From: Candidatus Kapaibacterium sp.
GTDB lineage: Bacteria; Bacteroidota; Ignavibacteria; Kapaibacteriales; UBA2268
Assembly (NCBI GenBank): GCA_937927515.1
Contig: CALBDO010000008.1
Location: 86,434 to 150,433 of the forward strand
Reading direction: 5' to 3'
Length of the DNA stretch: 64,000 bases
Below are positions 1 to 8,957 of the stretch, one piece after another; position 1 is the stretch's first letter; the number at the start of each line of letters is the position of its first letter. The translations under genes and the position numbers were made by a program. A model generated the notes under the pieces. It did not search any database, was not told the origin of the DNA, and was given only the letters and a program-made list of their open reading frames with translations.

Positions 1-1
1 T

Positions 2-490
2 GATAAACCAATCGTTAAGCCCGAGCTGATTACAATAAAAGGAAAAAGCAATATAATCGAAAACATAGATAGGTGGAAAACAGTAAAAGTATTTCTCGAA
101 GATGTACACAAGCCAATGCAATTAGAAGTTCCTTTACAAGATACCTTACATTCTCAGATTACATCCGTACCAACAAAGGTTATGGTGTATGTGGATGTGG
201 ACCTTGCATTGGACAAAATTATCTACGACATACCAATTAGAATCGAGGACGGAAGTCTACCACCGAACCACATTTTAGAACCAAGATACATAAATGTGGC
301 AATACGAGGAGGAATAAACAAGATGATAGAGCAAGACTTTCTCGTACTCGATGCCAAAGTTAAATATTCACAGGTAATTACCGACACGATAGGAATAATT
401 GTGCCCCAAGTTGAAGTGCCACCTGGGTTTACACTGCTTTCAATAGACCCACCATATTTATACCACAGAGTTGTAACAAAGATGAAATGA
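2..490 (+). CDS. YbbR/CdaR-like domain protein (5' end outside window)
   Basis: The frame is open from base 2, well upstream of the track's ATG at 116, and reads without a stop, so this is the C-terminal part of a longer protein cut by the window edge. The segment at residues 1-40 (ITIKGKSNIIENIDRW) is typical of a YbbR repeat, and further beta-rich sequence follows. In Bacillus, CdaR is a membrane-anchored YbbR protein that modulates the diadenylate cyclase CdaA. Whether this protein does the same cannot be judged, because its N-terminal membrane anchor and neighbours are off the window. The gene ends one base before the convergent TrkH gene, leaving no room for a separate terminator. Confidence 0.7.
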   Translation, partial: DKPIVKPELITIKGKSNIIENIDRWKTVKVFLEDVHKPMQLEVPLQDTLHSQITSVPTKVMVYVDVDLALDKIIYDIPIRIEDGSLPPNHILEPRYINVAIRGGINKMIEQDFLVLDAKVKYSQVITDTIGIIVPQVEVPPGFTLLSIDPPYLYHRVVTKMK

Positions 491-491
491 A

Positions 492-2267
492 CTAACCAAC
501 ATTAATGTTTACTTTTGGTAGGGAATAGTTATATTCTTTAGCTTGAGCGAATAAAGATGTGAAGAAAGTTAGAACACCAATTCTACCAATAAACATAATC
601 CAAACAAGCACAAATTTGCTCGTATCGCAAATAAAGAATGTGGTATTACGGCTAAGTCCAACAGTAGAGAAAGCCGAAACTACTTCGAAAAGTAAATTCA
701 ATGGATTTTTATCCGTTTCAAGAAGAATCAAGAAAGAAGTGCCAAGAATTATAACAAAGATTGAAAGCAAGACAATTGCAATAGCTTTTTTTATTGTATC
801 ATAATCGATTTCGCGTGAATAAATCTCGAGGCGGTCTTGTCCACGCAAATACTTATACAAAAAAAGTAAAACAACAGTAAAAGTTGTTGTTTTAATACCT
901 CCACCAGTTCCACCGGGAGAAGCACCAATCCACATTAAAAAAATCAGAATAATAGTGCTAAAAACAGAAAGTTGTTCTATTGCAACGGTGTTGAAGCCAG
1001 CAGTTCTTGCCGTTACCGATTGAAAATATGCATTGAATATTTGCTCTAAAAAGTTATGTCCCAAAACACTTGAATGATAATCCCCCAGATAAATTAAAAT
1101 TGTACCCAGAGCAATCAAAGTCGCAGTCGACACCAAGACAAGTTTGGTCGTAGGAGTAAACCTTTGAGTTTTGTAAGTCCTTTTCTTTCGGAAGCTAAAA
1201 GCAAACATCTCTGTTAAAGATAAAAACCCCAAACCACCCAAGATAATAAGCAATGAAATAGTAAATTTAAAGTTGTAGTTGTTTTTTAAAAGTGGGGTCA
1301 TCAAGTTTTCAGAGAATAAAGAGAAGCCAGCGTTGCAGAAAGCAGAAATAGAATGAAATATTACAAAAAAAGCATCGGATGAGATATTCGAAGTATGATG
1401 CTTTATCGACAAATATAATATTATTGCACCGATAGACTCGATTAAAAAAGTGTAAAAAATAATTCTTTTCAACAAGGAGCCGATTGCAGAAAATGTATCT
1501 GGACTGAGAAATTCCTTCAAAAGAAGTCGCATCTTGATAGTTAAACCACCACTTACAAAAATGAAGAAGAAAGTTGTCAACGTCATAATCCCCAATCCAC
1601 CAATTTGAATAAGCAGAAGTATTATTATCTGCCCAGTTAGAGAAAAATCTTTTGCGGTATCGAGAACAATTAATCCAGTTACACAGACAGCACTTGTCGA
1701 GGTAAATAATGCATCAATATACTTAATAGGCTGACCTGTGGCAGAGACTTTGGGTAAAGATAGCAAACCAGAACCGATTAGAATGAGGAATGCAAAACTA
1801 ACAGCAAGAATCACTCCAGGTGGAACTTTCAGTCTCGTCAATGCTGTACTGTGGCGAACTAATTTAAATATCCCAGAGATAAAAATTGCTAGTTGAGTTA
1901 TTATCAGATATAACAAAGCTATTTGGTCGAAGGAAAGCAAAGGGAAAACAGATTTAATAACAAGTTGAAATGGTCGTTCAAATATGATTTCTATTACCAA
2001 GAAAAGAGTTATTAACAGTTCAACCCAGCGTTGCTTGATGTGTTCCAAAAAATTTTGCAGAGTAAACAATCGTAGTAATTCCTCTACCACAAAAGCATAG
2101 ATTATAACTCTAATTATGAGGCTAATAAATTTCTCTTCCAGACGAGACAGGGGAAAACCTATTAAAAGAATAAAGGTCAGCGAGGAACCTAAACCAATAA
2201 GGAGAAGAAAAATATCGAGAAAAATTTTTAAATTGGTTTTTATTTTTCTGACTGTTGAGATTTTCAT
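492..2267 (-). CDS. TrkH/KtrB-type potassium (or sodium) uptake channel with N-terminal membrane extension
   Basis: This is an integral inner-membrane cation transporter of the Trk/Ktr/HKT superfamily. All four pore-loop segments are visible: TSAVCVTGL (about residue 191), CNAGF, TARTAGFNT and FSTVGLS, each with the filter glycine. The canonical KtrB/TrkH core starts near residue 148. The preceding ~145 residues add several hydrophobic helices, making the protein 591 residues against roughly 450-480 for usual members. A regulatory KtrA/TrkA (RCK) partner is not in the window. A TAnnTTTG -7 element lies 14 bases upstream of the ATG. Potassium is the likely substrate by family, but sodium-coupled or sodium transport cannot be excluded. 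Confidence 0.9.
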   Translation of the reverse strand: MKISTVRKIKTNLKIFLDIFLLLIGLGSSLTFILLIGFPLSRLEEKFISLIIRVIIYAFVVEELLRLFTLQNFLEHIKQRWVELLITLFLVIEIIFERPFQLVIKSVFPLLSFDQIALLYLIITQLAIFISGIFKLVRHSTALTRLKVPPGVILAVSFAFLILIGSGLLSLPKVSATGQPIKYIDALFTSTSAVCVTGLIVLDTAKDFSLTGQIIILLLIQIGGLGIMTLTTFFFIFVSGGLTIKMRLLLKEFLSPDTFSAIGSLLKRIIFYTFLIESIGAIILYLSIKHHTSNISSDAFFVIFHSISAFCNAGFSLFSENLMTPLLKNNYNFKFTISLLIILGGLGFLSLTEMFAFSFRKKRTYKTQRFTPTTKLVLVSTATLIALGTILIYLGDYHSSVLGHNFLEQIFNAYFQSVTARTAGFNTVAIEQLSVFSTIILIFLMWIGASPGGTGGGIKTTTFTVVLLFLYKYLRGQDRLEIYSREIDYDTIKKAIAIVLLSIFVIILGTSFLILLETDKNPLNLLFEVVSAFSTVGLSRNTTFFICDTSKFVLVWIMFIGRIGVLTFFTSLFAQAKEYNYSLPKVNINVG

Positions 2268-2281
2268 TCTGATAAAAAATA

Positions 2282-2289
2282 CAAAAATA
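2282..2289 (-). promoter_or_regulatory. TAnnTTTG -7 element upstream of the TrkH gene
   Basis: On the minus strand the sequence reads TATTTTTG, an exact match to the Bacteroidota primary-sigma -7 consensus TAnnTTTG, 14 bases before the TrkH ATG. The region is AT-rich, so a chance match is possible. No convincing -33 TTTG was seen at the usual distance. Confidence 0.4.
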
Positions 2290-2342
2290 GAAAATTAAAA
2301 AGTTCAATTTAAAAATGGTATGTTTTTTAAAATAGTGAAAAT

Positions 2343-2948
2343 ATGATAAGGGAGAATTTTTACTTTGATGTAAACAAAAGAATAGAACGAAGCATCGAGA
2401 CAAAAAAGAAAGTAATAGAGCACCTATCCAATATAATTTTAGAAGTAGGAAAAATCCTTGCCGAGCGATTGAAAACTGGTGGAAAAATACTGCTTTGTGG
2501 TAATGGTGGGAGTGCAGCAGACAGCCAACATATAGCAGCAGAGTTAGTTATTCGATTTCGTGGGAGCGTGAAGAGGAAAGCACTTCCTGCCATTGCACTT
2601 ACCGTCGACCCATCGATTATGACAGCTGGTGGCAACGACATAGGATTTGAAAATGTCTTTGCGAGAGAAGTCGAAGCATACGGAAAAGAGGGCGATGTCT
2701 TGGTTGGTATTTCTACAAGCGGTAATTCACCCAACGTTTATAACGCAATTAAAGTAGCAAACTCGCTTGGCTTGATATCTATCGGCTTGCTTGGAGGAGA
2801 TGGTGGCAAGATTGCACCACTTTGCAAACACAAAATTATTGTACCTGAAACCGAAACGGCTTTAATTCAAGAATGCCACATTATGATTGGTCACATATGG
2901 TGTGAAATTATCGAAGAGTATCTCTTCCCCGAGCAATTTCAAAAATGA
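2343..2948 (+). CDS. gmhA: Phosphoheptose isomerase (sedoheptulose 7-phosphate isomerase)
   Basis: This cytoplasmic SIS-domain enzyme converts sedoheptulose 7-phosphate to D-glycero-D-manno-heptose 7-phosphate, the first step of ADP-heptose synthesis for LPS inner core. The sugar-phosphate loops CGNGGSAADSQHIAAEL (about residues 52-68) and GISTSGNSPNV are intact. The C-terminal QECHIMIGHIWCEIIEE helix carries the conserved catalytic histidine region of GmhA. At 201 residues the length is normal. It is the first gene of a plus-strand run; the next gene starts five bases after its stop. A heptosyltransferase-like gene elsewhere in the window (37913-38935) fits a heptose-containing LPS. The ATG at 2343 has no clear Shine-Dalgarno sequence. 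Confidence 0.92.
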   Translation: MIRENFYFDVNKRIERSIETKKKVIEHLSNIILEVGKILAERLKTGGKILLCGNGGSAADSQHIAAELVIRFRGSVKRKALPAIALTVDPSIMTAGGNDIGFENVFAREVEAYGKEGDVLVGISTSGNSPNVYNAIKVANSLGLISIGLLGGDGGKIAPLCKHKIIVPETETALIQECHIMIGHIWCEIIEEYLFPEQFQK

Positions 2949-2952
2949 GCTT

Positions 2953-4254
2953 ATGAAACATTCACAACGAAAGATACGTCTGGCTTGGTATTTCTACGAC
3001 TGGGCAAACTCTGCATTTGTAACGAGCGTAATAACTGTTTTCCTGGGTCCATATTTAACTTCAGTAGCACACAAATCAGCACAGTTATCAGGAGGCTTGT
3101 TTATATTTGGAGTATACATTTACCCGGAGTCTTTGTTTTCTTATGTTGTGTCGCTATCAGTCCTTTTGCAAGTACTTATTTTGCCATTTGTTAGCTCAAT
3201 TGCAGACTTGAGGGATTTGAAAATAAAATTGCTTTATCTTTTCGCATATACTGGGTCTCTGTTTACAATTTCATTGTACATCTTAGATGAAAAGACAATC
3301 ACGTATGGGGTATTTGCTTTTATGATTGCAAACATTTTCTTCGGGGCAAGCATTGTTATGTATAATAGTTTGCTGGTCGAGATTGCTAACCCTAATGAAA
3401 GGGACAAAGTATCCTCCATCGGATGGGCATTTGGGTATGTAGGTGGCGGAATAGTTCTTGGACTCAACCTTATTGTAATTTTCTTTTCAAGTGCATTTGG
3501 AATTTCCAACGAAGAAGCTATTCGTATATCATTTGCGGTTGCTGGCGTATGGTGGCTCCTATTTTCTTTCATTTCTCAAAATTTATTTAAACTTCCTCCT
3601 TCTCGAATTAATAATAGATTTGACAATAATCACAAAAATGCGATAAAACAATTAAAGGACACATTGAAAAACCTTTTCAAGAACAAAAATGCTTTGCTTT
3701 TCTTCATCGCTTTCCTTTTGTTCAACGATGGCGTACAAACCGTGATTATTATTTCCACTCAATTTGGTAAGAGAGAATTAAATTTAAGCATAGAATTTCT
3801 AGTCTTGGTAATTCTTGCAGTACAATTCCTCTCATTCTTTGGGACATTATTAGTCATGAAAATAAATGAATACCTAAAATCCAAAGCAACCTTAATAACA
3901 TGTTTGATTATTTGGAGCTTCATAGCAATTTATGGATATTTTTTCCTTAGAGACGAGATAGGCTTCGTCGTACTTGCGATATTAATTTCATTGGTTCTTG
4001 GTGGCACACAAGCAATTAGCAGGTCGATATTTACAAATTTTATTCCAAGGCAAAGAGAAGCCGAGTACTTCAGCTTTTATGAAATCACTGAAAAGGGCTC
4101 GAGTTGGGTAGGACCCTTGACCTTTGGCTTGGTTCTTCAGTTGACAAAATCATATAGATTAGCTATTTTATCCTTAATTTTGTTTTTTTTAGGTGGTATA
4201 TTTTTCCTTTTAAAGGTTAATTTTTCTGAAGTCGGCACAGGAGAACTTGAATGA
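2953..4254 (+). CDS. MFS transporter, UMF1/Atg22-like family
   Basis: This is a multi-pass inner-membrane permease with about twelve hydrophobic helices over 433 residues. The N-terminal WYFYDWANSAF signature is characteristic of the UMF1 (Atg22-like) branch of the major facilitator superfamily, whose bacterial substrates are largely unknown; the fungal relative Atg22 exports amino acids from the vacuole. I chose the ATG at 2953 rather than the track's 2887. The upstream 22 codons overlap gmhA and are not hydrophobic or conserved-looking, whereas MKHSQRKIRLAWYFYDW gives a standard family start five bases after the gmhA stop. Its stop overlaps the next start as ATGA, so the two are probably translationally coupled. 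The substrate is unknown. Confidence 0.85.
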   Translation: MKHSQRKIRLAWYFYDWANSAFVTSVITVFLGPYLTSVAHKSAQLSGGLFIFGVYIYPESLFSYVVSLSVLLQVLILPFVSSIADLRDLKIKLLYLFAYTGSLFTISLYILDEKTITYGVFAFMIANIFFGASIVMYNSLLVEIANPNERDKVSSIGWAFGYVGGGIVLGLNLIVIFFSSAFGISNEEAIRISFAVAGVWWLLFSFISQNLFKLPPSRINNRFDNNHKNAIKQLKDTLKNLFKNKNALLFFIAFLLFNDGVQTVIIISTQFGKRELNLSIEFLVLVILAVQFLSFFGTLLVMKINEYLKSKATLITCLIIWSFIAIYGYFFLRDEIGFVVLAILISLVLGGTQAISRSIFTNFIPRQREAEYFSFYEITEKGSSWVGPLTFGLVLQLTKSYRLAILSLILFFLGGIFFLLKVNFSEVGTGELE

Positions 4255-6836
4255 ACCTTAACAAATCAATTTATTTAATTATTTTATTAAACCTTTCTAT
4301 TCTAAGCTTCCCCAACCAAGTTTTATCGCAATCTGCAACGAATGAAAATTCTGTCGCAGTTTTCAACTCCGATACTCGAATGGTATTCAAGCTAAATGGT
4401 TACTGGGAGACTTCTATCGAGGGCGATGACTTCATCTCCTATTACTTTCCCAATGTGTTTTACAATTGTAAAGAAGTCAGAATTCGCAAAAGCATACACC
4501 TGGATAAACAATTAATTCCCAACTCTGTCTGGCATTTATACTTTCTTGGGGTAAATGATGAAATTGAAATATATTGGAATGACCAATTCGTTGGCAAATA
4601 TATCTCCGATGGTTCACCATTGTGGATAACTTTGCCTCGGAAAATCAACCTCCGAGAAAACAATCGGCTCGAATTTGTCGTTAAAAGAGCTACTCCATTG
4701 GTATTTCAAATCAGAAAGAATTATTTGTATTACCAAAAAATTGCAACTGGGATACCAAGAGATTTCTTTCTTATACGTACATCGGTCGTTTGGCTTAATG
4801 TTTCCTCCTTGAAATCAGAATTTGAAAGTTTAAACAAGACTACACTCAAAGCGAAAATTAATGTAAGTTCGTTCGAAATAGAGAATCTATTAAGACTTGG
4901 TGGCATTAGTTCTCAGACGTCTCCATATGTTGCATTAAATGCAGAAATATTTCTAAAATATAAAACTACAAAGCAAGTCGTTGCACAAACTTCCACAAGT
5001 ATAAACCTATCATCTTTTAGAAATGTGTATTTAGAGCCATCCCTCGTTGTGATTTCCCCTTTGCTTTGGGAACCAGACAACCCAAATCTTTATGAACTTG
5101 AAGTTAGGCTAACTTGTTCTGGAGTAACGATAGACAATCTGCGTCAAGACATTGGGCTTGCAAAATGGGATACTTACAAAATCAAAGAAACAACAAACTT
5201 CCTTTTAAATGGCAAACCATTTATTTTTAAAGGGGTAGATTATATAGAGGACTTTTACTCTGGTTCTACCGAAGCCACTTTAAAAAAGATAGAAAGCGAC
5301 TTAAAAATTTTAAAATCACTTGGGGCAAATGCTGTTAGATATATTTTCACACCTCCTAATCCATACTTTTTGCAACTGGCAAACAAAATGGGTATGTTGG
5401 TTCTAACAGATTTGCCTGCACATTTCATTCCAGCAAGCATACTAAAGAAGTCGGACCTTTTCGTTCGTTTACAAACCATAACCGATAATATAACTAGAAA
5501 TTGCGGTACCAATCCATCCCTTTTTGCAATTGGAATTGCCGATGGCTTGGACTATTCCAATTCAATTGTCACTGAATACATCCACAAAATGACTAAATGG
5601 ATAGACAATTACCCGCAAGTGAGAAAATACGCAACAGTTGTTATCGGACAAAAACCGAGCTCACTTGAATCCTTAGACTTTTTAATTGCTAAAGATAATG
5701 TTAGTATCACCGAATACGAAAACATTTTAAACTATCTTAAGAAGTTTTGCGCCACTACGAAGATACCGGTGCTTTATAACTTTGGAACTATTATCGACCC
5801 AAACAACCACAAAGGTTACAATGACATTATGTCTCTGGAATACCAAGCATACTATTTAAATAGTCGATATCTCCTCCGAAATCAAATAGGAAATGCTGGG
5901 GTACTCTATTGGTCGTACAATGATTATTTTACTGAAAACCCACTTGGAAAATCTGCAATTAATGAACCATTTGTTTGTTACTCTGGGATAATAGGTAATA
6001 AAAGTCAAAGACTATCATTTAATATGCTAAAAGCTTTATTCAACAACGAAGAGACACCTGTTATTAATCCTGGACAGGTAGAGCCTGATTTTCCAGTTAT
6101 ATATTTAATTGCTGGGGGATTTGCATTCCTTCTTTGGGGAATCCTAATCAATCGAAGCAGAAGATTCAGAGAACATACATTTCGCTCCCTATTCCGAACA
6201 TACAACTTTTTTGCCGACATCCGCGACCGACGCTTAATTTCTAATTTTCAAACTGGGGTTTTTGGAATTACTCTTTCAACAATCCTTGCACTTTACTTGG
6301 CTTCTATTCTAAGTTATTGGAAAACGAATGAAAGTATTCATCATCTTTTGAACTTGTTATTAGTAAACGACTTTATTAAAGAATGGACTTATAGATTCTC
6401 TTGGAAAGTGGATTATTTCATTATCATCTTGACAATTTTAATTTTTATCAAGATAAATATCCTGGCTTTGCTACTAAAAGTCGCATCGCTCTTTGTCCGC
6501 TCGAAAATCTTTTTAAGTGATACATTCAAGATGGTGATTTGGTCTGGGGCACCTCTTTTATTTTTCCTACCAATCTCAATTTTTATCAATAGGTTACTTC
6601 CAATTTCACCAATTTTGGCTAATGTTTCTAATTTCTTACTAATTCTATTTCTGCTTCTCTGGTTACAAAGGCTTCTTAAATCAATTTGGATTGTTTTCGA
6701 TGTTCGCCCTTCAAAAGTTTATGCAGTATCATTATTTGTCCTCTTCTTTGTATGTACTGCCTATTTTTCTTATATTCAATATAAATTTTCATTTTTTGAG
6801 TATGTTTCACAATATTTAAAATTATATTTCTTATGA
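4251..6836 (+). CDS. GH2-like (beta-galactosidase fold) protein fused to a C-terminal membrane domain; probable pseudoenzyme
   Basis: An N-terminal signal peptide (residues about 1-26) precedes a jelly-roll and immunoglobulin-like region, then a TIM-barrel-like part from about residue 310 (FLLNGKPFIFKGVDY, then SLGANAVRYIFTPP), the order seen in glycoside hydrolase family 2. The acid/base site, normally Asn-Glu after a HPS-like motif, reads NPSLFAIGIADG. The nucleophile site, normally an EYG-like motif, reads IPVLYNFGT. Both catalytic glutamates therefore seem absent, although the WSYNDY strand near the barrel end is kept. From about residue 625 there are roughly six hydrophobic helices, so the solute-facing domain is tethered to the inner membrane. 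It overlaps the MFS gene before it and purC after it by ATGA. It may bind a carbohydrate or glycoconjugate rather than cleave it; that role is inference. Confidence 0.75.
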   Translation: MNLNKSIYLIILLNLSILSFPNQVLSQSATNENSVAVFNSDTRMVFKLNGYWETSIEGDDFISYYFPNVFYNCKEVRIRKSIHLDKQLIPNSVWHLYFLGVNDEIEIYWNDQFVGKYISDGSPLWITLPRKINLRENNRLEFVVKRATPLVFQIRKNYLYYQKIATGIPRDFFLIRTSVVWLNVSSLKSEFESLNKTTLKAKINVSSFEIENLLRLGGISSQTSPYVALNAEIFLKYKTTKQVVAQTSTSINLSSFRNVYLEPSLVVISPLLWEPDNPNLYELEVRLTCSGVTIDNLRQDIGLAKWDTYKIKETTNFLLNGKPFIFKGVDYIEDFYSGSTEATLKKIESDLKILKSLGANAVRYIFTPPNPYFLQLANKMGMLVLTDLPAHFIPASILKKSDLFVRLQTITDNITRNCGTNPSLFAIGIADGLDYSNSIVTEYIHKMTKWIDNYPQVRKYATVVIGQKPSSLESLDFLIAKDNVSITEYENILNYLKKFCATTKIPVLYNFGTIIDPNNHKGYNDIMSLEYQAYYLNSRYLLRNQIGNAGVLYWSYNDYFTENPLGKSAINEPFVCYSGIIGNKSQRLSFNMLKALFNNEETPVINPGQVEPDFPVIYLIAGGFAFLLWGILINRSRRFREHTFRSLFRTYNFFADIRDRRLISNFQTGVFGITLSTILALYLASILSYWKTNESIHHLLNLLLVNDFIKEWTYRFSWKVDYFIIILTILIFIKINILALLLKVASLFVRSKIFLSDTFKMVIWSGAPLLFFLPISIFINRLLPISPILANVSNFLLILFLLLWLQRLLKSIWIVFDVRPSKVYAVSLFVLFFVCTAYFSYIQYKFSFFEYVSQYLKLYFL

Positions 6837-7729
6837 CCACCATTTACAAAACCAACTTTGAGGACATTAAGCTAAAAAACCGCGGAAAAGTTCGCGACAT
6901 TTATGAGTTCGACAATTTTTTGCTTTTCGTTGCCACCGACCGCATCTCTGCTTTCGACGTGGTTATGAACGAACCGATTCCTTCTAAAGGAAAAATCCTA
7001 AATCAAATTTCCAAATTTTGGTTGACAAAAACGAAAGACATAATTGCTAATCATTACATAACCGATGATGTAAGGCAATATCCAAGCGCATGTCAGAAGT
7101 ATGCAGATGTTCTCGATGGAAGGTCTATGCTTGTAAAAAAGTGCAAACCATTGCCAATCGAGGCAATAGTTCGTGGTTACATTGCTGGCTCTGGTTGGAA
7201 GGAATACCAAAAAACTCAGTCCATCTGTGGCATACCACTACCCGAAGGATTACAAGAATTCCAGAAATTACCCGAGCCAATTTACACCCCATCGACCAAA
7301 GAAGAAATTGGTCACGACATTAACGTGAATTTTGATTATACTGTGAACCTATTGGGACAAGAATTAGCAAATAGGATTAAAGAGACCTCTCTTAACTTAT
7401 TTAAATTTGCCTCGAGTTACCTCGAAGGCAAAGGCTTAATACTTGCTGATACTAAATTTGAATTTGGTTTGGACAACAATGGCAACTTAACACTTATCGA
7501 CGAGGTCCTAACACCCGACTCCTCGAGGTTTTGGCTTTCGGAGGATTATGCGCCCGGTAAGCCACAATATAACTTCGATAAACAAGTTCTTCGAGATTAT
7601 TTGGAATCTTTGGCTTGGGACAAGGTACCTCCTCCACCCCCGCTACCACCAGAAATAATCAATAAAATCGTCGAAAAATATAAAGAAGCTTTTAAAAGGA
7701 TTATAGGCAAAGACTTTGATGAAAACTAA
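6833..7729 (+). CDS. purC: Phosphoribosylaminoimidazole-succinocarboxamide synthase (SAICAR synthase)
   Basis: This cytoplasmic purine-biosynthesis enzyme condenses CAIR with aspartate using ATP to give SAICAR. The N-terminus has the family nucleotide-binding pattern (KNRGKVRDIYEF then VATDRISAFDVV). The central segment EAIVRGYIAGSGWKEYQK and the C-terminal LIDEVLTPDSSRFW are diagnostic. The length of 298 residues is typical of the single-domain, yeast-like form. A proline-rich patch, PPPPPLPPE, sits near residue 265, where related enzymes also have prolines. The start overlaps the preceding stop in ATGA, and the rodA start lies inside its last codons. No other purine gene is in the window. 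Confidence 0.96.
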   Translation: MTTIYKTNFEDIKLKNRGKVRDIYEFDNFLLFVATDRISAFDVVMNEPIPSKGKILNQISKFWLTKTKDIIANHYITDDVRQYPSACQKYADVLDGRSMLVKKCKPLPIEAIVRGYIAGSGWKEYQKTQSICGIPLPEGLQEFQKLPEPIYTPSTKEEIGHDINVNFDYTVNLLGQELANRIKETSLNLFKFASSYLEGKGLILADTKFEFGLDNNGNLTLIDEVLTPDSSRFWLSEDYAPGKPQYNFDKQVLRDYLESLAWDKVPPPPPLPPEIINKIVEKYKEAFKRIIGKDFDEN

Positions 7730-8957
7730 TATTAGAACCAAAAATCTAACCAAAATACTCGATTTAAAGCTTTTAGGAAGTGTTCTCTTCCTGATTTTGG
7801 TGGGTATTTATTCTATTTACAGTAGTCTTTTGAATTCTGAAACGCTTATTCAATTTCAAAAGCACCTTGGTTACGTCATACTTGGAATCATTATAACTAT
7901 TGTAGTTACTTTTTCTTCTGAAAATTGGATTCGAAGCATTACATTTCCATTGTATATCGTTACTGTCATTTTGCTTATAGCAGTACTCATTTTTGGAGTT
8001 AAAATTAATGGCACAGTAGGCTGGCTTAAATTCGGTGGTTATTCTTTACAACCAGTTGAACTTGCTAAATTGGCTGTTATTCTTACCTCATCTGCTTTTC
8101 TTTCTATTCCCGGTGTTAGCGTTAAGAATATTCGAGGTTTGGGCTTTCTCTTTATAATTTTTCTCATACCAATTATTTTCATCGTTTTGCAACCAGACTT
8201 TGGTTCTGCAATCATTATTCTAACTCTATTTTGGAGTATTCTTTATTGGTCGGATTTTAATCTTAATTTTCTGGTTGGAATACTAGCACTACCTTTTTTA
8301 CTTCTGTTCTACTTAAAAGGATTAGTTGAATTTATCGTTGTCGTCGCAATTTTTTCTGGAATAATTTTTTATATCAATAAAAATAAAATTTTAACATCCC
8401 TCATCACTATTGTTATTGTGGTAGGGCTTGCTTTTGCAATTAAAGACACAATAAATCATTTACATGAACATCAGCAAGCAAGAATCAAAGCTTTTGTTAA
8501 TCCAGAATTTGCACCATTGAAACAAAGTTACAATGTCATTCAAAGCATACTTGCAGTTGGAAGTGGTGGTATAATTGGCAAAGGACCTTTTTCTGGAACA
8601 CAAACCCAGTTAAAATACGTCTATGCCCAGCCCTCCGACTTTGTATTTTCCATACCAGCCGAAGAATTTGGTTTCGTTGGTTCTATTTCTATCCTAATAG
8701 CATTTACAATTTTTATTACTAGAGTGATTAAAATTGGCACCGAGACCAATTCTCCTTTCCTGAAACATATCATACTAAGCTACGGCACATTGTTATTTGT
8801 ACATTTTGTGCAAAACATTGGTATGGCTATAGGTTTGTTACCTGTTATGGGTATACCTCTTCCTTTCGTAAGCTCGGGTGGTTCTTTCTTCCTGGTTAAT
8901 TCATTTCTCTTAGGTGTCGTGCTAAATGCGAATAGAAGAAAATTCCAAGTCTACTAA
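7719..8957 (+). CDS. rodA: Rod shape-determining peptidoglycan glycosyltransferase RodA (SEDS family)
   Basis: This is a SEDS-family inner-membrane glycosyltransferase that polymerises lipid II during cell elongation, together with a class B penicillin-binding protein. About ten hydrophobic helices are visible. The signatures KFGGYSLQPVELAKLA, LQPDFGSAI, the long loop SYNVIQSILAVGSGG with GKGPFSGTQTQ, AEEFGF and the C-terminal GIPLPFVSSGGS are all conserved SEDS motifs. I chose ATG 7719 over the track's TTG 7716; it lies inside the end of purC. RodA is preferred over FtsW because of the motif pattern and the absence of division genes nearby, but the two are hard to separate from sequence alone. 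No mreBCD or PBP2 gene is in the window. Confidence 0.9.
   Translation: MKTNIRTKNLTKILDLKLLGSVLFLILVGIYSIYSSLLNSETLIQFQKHLGYVILGIIITIVVTFSSENWIRSITFPLYIVTVILLIAVLIFGVKINGTVGWLKFGGYSLQPVELAKLAVILTSSAFLSIPGVSVKNIRGLGFLFIIFLIPIIFIVLQPDFGSAIIILTLFWSILYWSDFNLNFLVGILALPFLLLFYLKGLVEFIVVVAIFSGIIFYINKNKILTSLITIVIVVGLAFAIKDTINHLHEHQQARIKAFVNPEFAPLKQSYNVIQSILAVGSGGIIGKGPFSGTQTQLKYVYAQPSDFVFSIPAEEFGFVGSISILIAFTIFITRVIKIGTETNSPFLKHIILSYGTLLFVHFVQNIGMAIGLLPVMGIPLPFVSSGGSFFLVNSFLLGVVLNANRRKFQVY

Noticed and set aside
2887-2952. Track start of the MFS gene 22 codons upstream of 2953
   Set aside because: The extra codons overlap gmhA and do not match the family N-terminus; ATG 2953 gives the standard start.
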